From Turnera subulata (lineage: Eukaryota; Streptophyta; Magnoliopsida; Malpighiales; Passifloraceae), in NCBI GenBank assembly GCA_028386065.3, contig JAKUCV010000846.1:1-64000 (forward strand): DNA of 64,000 nt. The letters are read 5' to 3'. Numbering within the stretch: position 1 is the first letter of the stretch; each line of letters begins with the position of its first letter. This document shows positions 58,629 to 64,000 of this stretch, in pieces. The notes below the pieces were generated by a model. That model ran no database searches, was not told where the DNA came from, and saw nothing but the letters and a program-made list of their open reading frames with translations. The position numbers were made by a program, and so were the translations under genes.

Positions 58629-60483
58629 TTAGGTTTTAAGTACCCAAACTAATTTGGGTCCTGTGGGGTTAGATTTGGTTCCTTTTGAAACCCACACATA
58701 TCTAACGTTTTTATTTCTCTTTTTAATCATGCAGGCTTTGATACCATGACCATTCTTTTTACAGTAATAGCAAGTAATACGTAGTGCATAATAATATGTA
58801 TGTATATTTTTTGTAAAGGAGTATGCACAAGTGTTTCTTCTAAATCCATGTGACTGCACTCCATGATATGGTTTGTTCAAAACCAGATTTGGTCTGTATG
58901 ACATGTTCTTCCTATTTTGTTTTCTAGCAACTAGATTCGATTTTTGTGACATACTTGACCTTGATGTATAGTTATTCACATACTTGTGTGTCCTATCATG
59001 ACTTATGTGTGAGGTATCGAGTTTGTATGGCTCACTAGATTCTACCCTTACAAACCGCATTGTATGATTTGGTTTTTCAGCAACCAAATGTGTAGCACCT
59101 AATCCTTCTTTTTGCATAGGATTTCTTTGTTATCCTAACAACATATTCAGATTATTGGTACTACCAGTAAACTTCTCTAGAGAAGATTTTAGATCAGTAA
59201 CATGCTTCTCAAGAATACCTTTTTCATTTTCTAGTACTTTACACATATTATTCTTACAAGCATATCCCTTTTCAAGTTCATCATAAGCATTCTTTAGTGC
59301 AAATTTTTCAGTTTTTAAATCTTCACAGATTTTCATAGCATAAGAATTAGCAAGTCTAAGTTTTTCATTTTCATTCTTATAAGCCTCTTCATCAAATTCA
59401 AGCAAGTCAAGTTTTTTTTTATACTCTTTATTTTTCTTAACAACTTGCTTGTATTTATCATGTAATTCATCAAAAGCTTCAAGTAAATCATCAAGATTAA
59501 GGTCAGTAGAATATTTTACCTCAGTATCTTCTTGGGCCATGAAGCATAGGTTAGTCTCTTCCTCGACATCAGAATCGTTTGAGGAGTCTGAATCATCCCA
59601 CACAACCATAGCTTTCTTTCCTTCGGTTTTTGAAAAAGCAAATCTGCCCTACTTTTGATAAGGACATTCAGACTTGATACGTCCAGGACGATTGCATCCA
59701 AAGCACACCAGAGGATCTTTCTTGGGCTCTTCAACTTTTGTATCCTTAAGATTTTTCCCTTTGAGTCTTCATCATAAGGTACCTAGCGAATCTTCTAGTA
59801 AGAAAAGCCACATCAGAGTCGATATCATCATCATCGTTTGGTTCCTGGACCTTCAAAGAAAAATCCTTCCTTTTTAGTTCAATTTTGTCACCATGACAAA
59901 TTAGTTTGTCAATCAGCTCATCATAAGATAGCAAATTCAGATTTTGTGCTTCCTCAATGGCAGTCACATCAAGTTCCCATTCTTTAGGAAGTGACCTCAG
60001 AAGTTTTGCAACATTTTCTTTATGTGTCAATACTTTTGCAAGTGATGCAAGATTGTTGCAAAGTATAGTGAACCGAGTGTTCATGGCATGAATGGTTTCA
60101 CCAGGAATCATTTGGAACAGCTCATATTCTCTGGTCAAGCGATTAAGTCTTGATTCTATAACCTGGTTTGGGCCTTCATGAGTGATGCACAACAACCTCC
60201 AAATGTCATGAGCAGTTTCACAAGATCTTACCCTTTGAAACTCGCTTTCACTAATTCCACACAAGAGAGCATTCTTAGCTTGAGCATCAAGCTTTGCTTT
60301 TTTCATCTCATTTTCAGTCCAGAGAAGCATCTCACTAGTTGGTCTGTTGTAGGGATTCTGGACAATATGCCACATTTCAATGTCCTTTTCCTCAAGAAAG
60401 ATCTTCATATGAAACTTCCAATAATCAAAGTTTGCTCCATCAAAGTATGACGCCTTATTCACACTTGTTCTCTCAAAATCCAT
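58629..60483 (-). pseudogene. Sirevirus-like gag with UBN2 region and two zinc knuckles
   Basis: Starts at the ATG at 60483, 58 bp inside the LTR: DFERTSVNKASYFDGANFDY (copia gag N-terminus), then the UBN2-type core (LLCGISESEFQRVRSCETAH, IPGETIHAMNTRFTILCNNL). After a shift near 59750 the first knuckle reads CFGCNRPGRIKSEC, with Arg where His is expected. A coiled coil (about 59520-59160) and a second knuckle CYYCKKNGHGIKAC follow. TAG stops follow the first knuckle (about 59653) and a stop lies at 59130. Unusually long, as in Sireviruses. Confidence 0.9.
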
Positions 60484-60524
60484 GATCTTTGCTTTAAGAG
60501 ATTAATCCTTAACAGAAAGAGACC

Positions 60525-60540
60525 TTTCTCTGCTACCAAC
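60525..60540 (-). promoter_or_regulatory. Primer-binding site of the Sirevirus-like element
   Basis: Minus strand GTTGGTAGCAGAGAAA: TGGTAGCAGAG begins 2-3 bases inside the LTR and differs at one base from the initiator tRNA-Met complement TGGTATCAGAG. Confidence 0.75.
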
Positions 60541-61574
60541 TGTTGGCCCAAAAGTGCCTAAGAGGGGAGGGGTGAACTAGGCTTTAAATTTTTTTGGATT
60601 GTGAGATCTGGTTTTTGAGAAACCAAATCTCTGTGATGCGAGATAAGTGCTTAGAGTAAGAATCAAGTAAGGATGGCATAGAGAGATTGACACAGATGAT
60701 TTAGAGTGGTTCCCCCTCACCAGGTACCTCCACTACCTAAAGGTTCCTTCCTTTAGGACTTCAAACATTCACTATACTTAGGTTTTTGCGGGATCAACCA
60801 TAACCATTACAAACACAAACTTTTCTAGGCTAAGCTCAAACCTTTACAAGCTTTTCACAGCTTAAGCTCTAACCTACCCTAAAATCCAATCCTAGACTTG
60901 AGTATCCAGTAAAACTAAGCCAAGTCTTGCTTACAAATTACCCCTTTGAATGTATTTCGTACACTAAACAGAAAAACCAGATCAGATACCAAATTTTCTA
61001 GCACAAGTATACACTCAGATTTTGCACGGTTACTGGGATGAGTCTTCAGAGGTGTAAACGACCCTCTTTATAGAACCTGAGTGTGGGGGATAAGCTCCTG
61101 CAACGGCTCCTTGTACTATAGTTGACTTCTATTCATAAAAGCTTTAGTTTGGTGCCGTTGTGCTATGTCAACTCCTTGGTTGTAAAGTATTACAAAATCT
61201 GAAAAGTTTAGACCACCTTTTGGAATTGAGTGGGAGTTAGGTGGGAACATCTCCTGCACTTCCATACATTCATCCCTCTCACTTGTTCATCGATTCAAAC
61301 GGTTGAAAGTGGGATTTAAATGCTTACAGGACCACACGCAACTTTCTTAAAAGGTTGATAGCGACAACTCACATATATGGTGTCGATAAAAACCATATGT
61401 CGTGTGTCTGAGACATGGCATCAGCAAAAACCATAACTCTTCCTATAAGCAAAAATAAAAACAAGCAATGCTACCAACACACTTGTAATTTGTTAGTCAT
61501 CAAAACCAGATAATCAACATGGTTAATCATAGTACAACATTAAGAGGTGATTAACCCTAATTTTTTTGTCTACA
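60541..61574 (-). repeat. 5' LTR of the Sirevirus-like element (right, 1034 bp)
   Basis: Partner of 50586-51615. Contains TGGTTTTTGAGAAACCA at 60609-60625 and a (T)ATGGTGTCGATAAAAACCATA hairpin near 61378. Confidence 0.93.
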
Positions 61575-61760
61575 AGTCCCACATGGCAAAGAAGGAGCCG
61601 GATTTAAAGCTGAGGGAGTCGAGGACGTATGTGATCATGAGGTCGAGGGTTATGTCCCCGACCACAAGGGTGCCGTCGAGGTCGAGGAGGAAGACGGCAG
61701 AGGGGACCAAGGCGAGGGCGACGCGTCCATTGTGACTGAATAAGAAAGCGAAGAAGCAGA
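61575..61760 (-). pseudogene. Plant multi-pass membrane protein fragment, 5' part
   Basis: The minus strand reads HNGRVALALVPSAVFLLDLD then LMITYVLDSLSFKSGSFFAM up to the Sirevirus insertion. It continues on the other side of it (50585 downward). The pattern matches, from memory, a conserved plant family of small hydrophobic proteins without an assigned function. Upstream codons (to about 61950) are Pro/Ser/Thr-rich but need at least one frameshift and no start is certain. Some changes (e.g. DLDGTLVVGDITLDL) look like decay. Confidence 0.55.
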
Positions 61761-61959
61761 ATCAGAAAGAGGAGGAGGAAGGTGGGGCATGGTCACGGAG
61801 GTGGTGGTTGCGGTTAGGTGAATAATGAGGGGCGGCAGTGAAGGAGGAGGGGGAAGTGAAGGAAGGGTAGCGATTGGAGGAGGCGAGGTAAGGTTGAAAC
61901 AGCAGCGGATTAAGCTCCGGCGACAACATTTCTTTTATTTACTTTTTTTCAAATCGATT

Positions 61960-62361
61960 TTCAGAGGGTTGCTAATCGCCGGAGAAGTGAAGAGGGGAGA
62001 GTGTTAGTGTTAGTGTTGTTGTGTGTTTGTGTGAGAGAGAGAGAGCTTCTCGCTCAACTAATTGGGTGATATGGTGGTGGTGATGGTGCTTTGGGTTTGG
62101 GTTGGGGAAGTGGCGGTGACGTGTTTCGGAGGATATGAACTGTCGGATCATATGGATCAAGAGTGAGGATTGAGTTATATATATACAGTGCGCATCACTC
62201 TCAGCCACGTGTAAAGAAGAATTCGATTGCAGTGCATCCCCGGGCCGGGCAGCCAGGGGCGGATCCGTGGGGGGCAAGGGGGGCCAGGCCCCCAGGATCC
62301 GTTCATCTATATATCTTGTGGTATAAATTCAAACAAGAGCAATTGGCTTGGTGGTTAACGT
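61960..62361. other. Host-like flank with CT-rich leader and GC-rich patch
   Basis: 62010-62050 is an AG repeat (CT on the minus strand), suiting a 5' leader of the disrupted membrane-protein gene. 62237-62300 is a GC-rich patch with GGATCCGTGGGG / CCCCAGGATCC inverted words, possibly a small mobile insertion. No ORF supported. Confidence 0.35.
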
Positions 62362-62416
62362 GACAAAAAATAGTACAGACCATCAAACAGTACTTTTGAA
62401 ACAGTACGAATCCTAT
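62362..62416 (-). repeat. Inverted repeat partner of 50127-50182
   Basis: Reverse complement reads TTTCAAAAGTACTGTTTGAT then CTGTACTATTTTTTGTCAC. See the partner entry. Confidence 0.5.
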
Positions 62417-62576
62417 ATATATGATATACTCATTGCTCCTTCCAGAAAAATAAGGCATATGGATTGTCTAACAACTAATCACCTGTCTAAACAAACACGT
62501 TAGAAGAAATGATCACGTTTAAGTCTTGTTGTCTCTTTTTTTCAGGTACACTACACTATGATCCTCCTCCTCCTCT

Positions 62577-62662
62577 GCATCAGATCCTTAAGGACTATGC
62601 TCTTGATCATAGCTACTTTGCATCAGATCCTTAAGGACTATGCTCTTGATCATATCTACTTA
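62577..62662. repeat. 43-bp unit, two tandem copies
   Basis: GCATCAGATCCTTAAGGACT and the following CTTGATCATA(G/T)CTACTT recur with a period of 43 bp. Confidence 0.9.
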
Positions 62663-62740
62663 GCTCTGGTTTAGTGGGTTTTTCTTTAGGGGAGAGAAAG
62701 TAGTCAAATATGGAATGGCATGCCCAATAACTTTTTTTTT

Positions 62741-63100
62741 TTATCGAGAAACGGTAGATGATTTCCATTCAAACGAAAGAGAACTGACATAAAGATACAA
62801 ACTCATAAAACAAGTCAAATATAGAAAACATCATCTAGATCTATTACAAGATTGATAGAGAATTTCCAAAAGCTTCTAATCCTAACACATGAGGATGGTA
62901 ATGGAGACTTGCAACACTTCCAAACATGGACATAGAATCCGATAATGGCTCCACAAGTCTCAAGCTACCTCCCATTGAAGGCTTCACACATGAGCCTTGA
63001 GAGGGAAAAATCTTATTATCTTGTAACAAGAGCAAGAAGATGACTTCCATAACCACCTAAAGAACATGACTTTTATATCTTCCATGGATGACCGTGAAAA
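62741..63100 (-). mobile_element. Possible retroposed sequence with poly(A)
   Basis: A T12-13 run at about 62740 on the plus strand precedes ATCGAGAAACGGTAGATGATTT. The layout resembles the poly(A) ends at 29411 and 46679. A short minus-strand frame (63056-62844) has no recognised domain. No target duplication found. Confidence 0.35.
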
Positions 63101-64000
63101 GCACAAGACTAATTGAAACAAAAGTAACCATACCACAATGGAGACCCATTTAGGTTACCAGGTAGACTGGACCCATTCTCCTCCACAACAAACACAAAGG
63201 ATGAAGGGTATTTATAGGACGAGTAAACCGTTCTAAACAACCCCTGAATATTCTAGATCTGGAGATATTTTGTTTCAATTTACAAAAATCCTAAAACAAA
63301 AAGACTGGAATAATAGTGAGTGGGTTTGTAAAATTTTATAGTGAGTGGGTTTTATGCAATAGAGATTCTATTCTTTGTTGGATCAATATATTATTTTATT
63401 GAGAATTTAATTATAAAAAATAATTATTTAATTAACTTCTTATTTAAAATATATCAAATTTTTATTGTTATTTTTGTAAAATATTTTTAATAAATTTATA
63501 TTTAATTTCATAAATTTTTTACTAATCAAATTGAAATAGATTTTTTGGGCTAGGATTCAATTATTTTATACATTTGAACAATATTAATTAAAATTCAATT
63601 TTAGCAATTAATGATTGACCTTTACAGATTTAGAATATAACTTTCTAATATTTTAATTCTTTTAGTTTATATTACAATATTTTTGTTTAATTAAATTCTA
63701 AAATTATATTTTGTTATCTTTGTAAATTTTATAATGCACAACTTTATATAAACTTGCGCAACACACCCAACATCTTATTCTATGCTGTTTTGTTTAGATC
63801 GACAATAATTTGTAACAATTTTATATTTGAAGGTTTTTTTAACCCTATATGTTGTAGTTCTTCAAGCTTTGATCCGTTGAAAGCTTTGAACTACTAAGAG
63901 GCTCTGATTTTCAAATAATGTGGTTCTTTGAAGCTTAATTGTATTTTATGTTTGTACTCTAATACTGTATCTTTATAATTTGAATGTTATTTATTTTCAC
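63100..64000. other. AT-rich, no gene; the end matches duplication copy B
   Basis: 63320-63720 is extremely AT-rich. 63905-64000 resembles 33215-33310 (TATCTTTATAATTTGAATG(C/T)TATTTATT), a third trace of the duplicated segment that may continue beyond the window. Confidence 0.5.

Larger units (their letters stand above)
50586..61574 (-). mobile_element. Sirevirus-like Ty1/copia element with both LTRs (10,989 bp)
   Basis: LTRs lie at 50586-51615 and 60541-61574, with flanks AGTCA and AGTCC (4 of 5). The minus strand carries a PBS, a long gag with two knuckle regions, copia-order pol, and an extra acidic ORF between pol and the 3' LTR, the layout of Sireviruses. LTR ends are TGTTG(A)/TGTAG and CCAACA. 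All ORFs contain stops or shifts. A TGGTTT...AACCA hairpin motif is scattered through it. Confidence 0.93.

Overview
The window is AT-rich nuclear DNA of a flowering plant, most likely a eudicot. It holds LTR retrotransposons of both superfamilies, a Mutator-like element with a 9-bp target duplication, LINE and SINE retroposons, and only broken pieces of host genes. I see no intact host gene, no rRNA or tRNA gene and no CRISPR array. The species cannot be named from the sequence alone.

Layout. 1-10445: a minus-strand Ty3/gypsy chromovirus (Tekay/Del type, chromodomain present). A copia LTR interrupts its left LTR, and a 3' remnant of a Sirevirus-like element replaces part of its RT. 10446-13140: diverged LTR-like repeats with a tandem duplication. 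13163-13940: a TIR element carrying a tRNA-like SINE. 14368-18600: decayed host gene pieces (DOG1-domain protein, bHLH, acetylornithine deacetylase). 18240-20160: copy A of a segmental duplication, including a minisatellite. 21219-27708: a 6.5-kb Mutator-like element (MULE) with long TIRs, a 9-bp TSD, a broken mudrA-type transposase and a convergent, apparently intact zf-GRF/transmembrane gene. 27788-30176: a SINE and a 5'-truncated LINE. 31650-33320 plus 42702-42985: copy B of the duplication, split by a hAT-like element (33322-42701) that was itself split by a copia element (34168-42365). 43082-44692: another gypsy pol remnant. 45343-47136: a solo LTR. 48512-49313: a foldback element. 50586-61574: a two-LTR, coding-dead Sirevirus-like copia on the minus strand that split a host membrane-protein gene fragment.

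The most unusual signal is a pair of arrays of the 12-bp perfect palindrome AACATCGATGTT. One array has 15 copies in the U3 of the LTR at 4880-6276, upstream of a TATA box. The other has 18 copies (15 perfect) in the 5' leader of the copia at 34168-42365. In both, copies sit mostly in pairs 19-22 bp apart, about two helical turns. Spacer words are shared between the arrays in opposite orientation, which suggests one repeat family present in two different retrotransposon lineages. The Sirevirus at 50586-61574 carries a different hairpin motif, TGGTTT-N-AACCA, scattered through LTRs, non-coding DNA and coding DNA.

Together the elements form a nested record: host segment, then hAT, then copia; gypsy, then Sirevirus remnant; host gene, then Sirevirus. 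The only element-encoded protein that still reads cleanly is the zf-GRF protein of the MULE. All other element ORFs carry stops, frameshifts or deletions.
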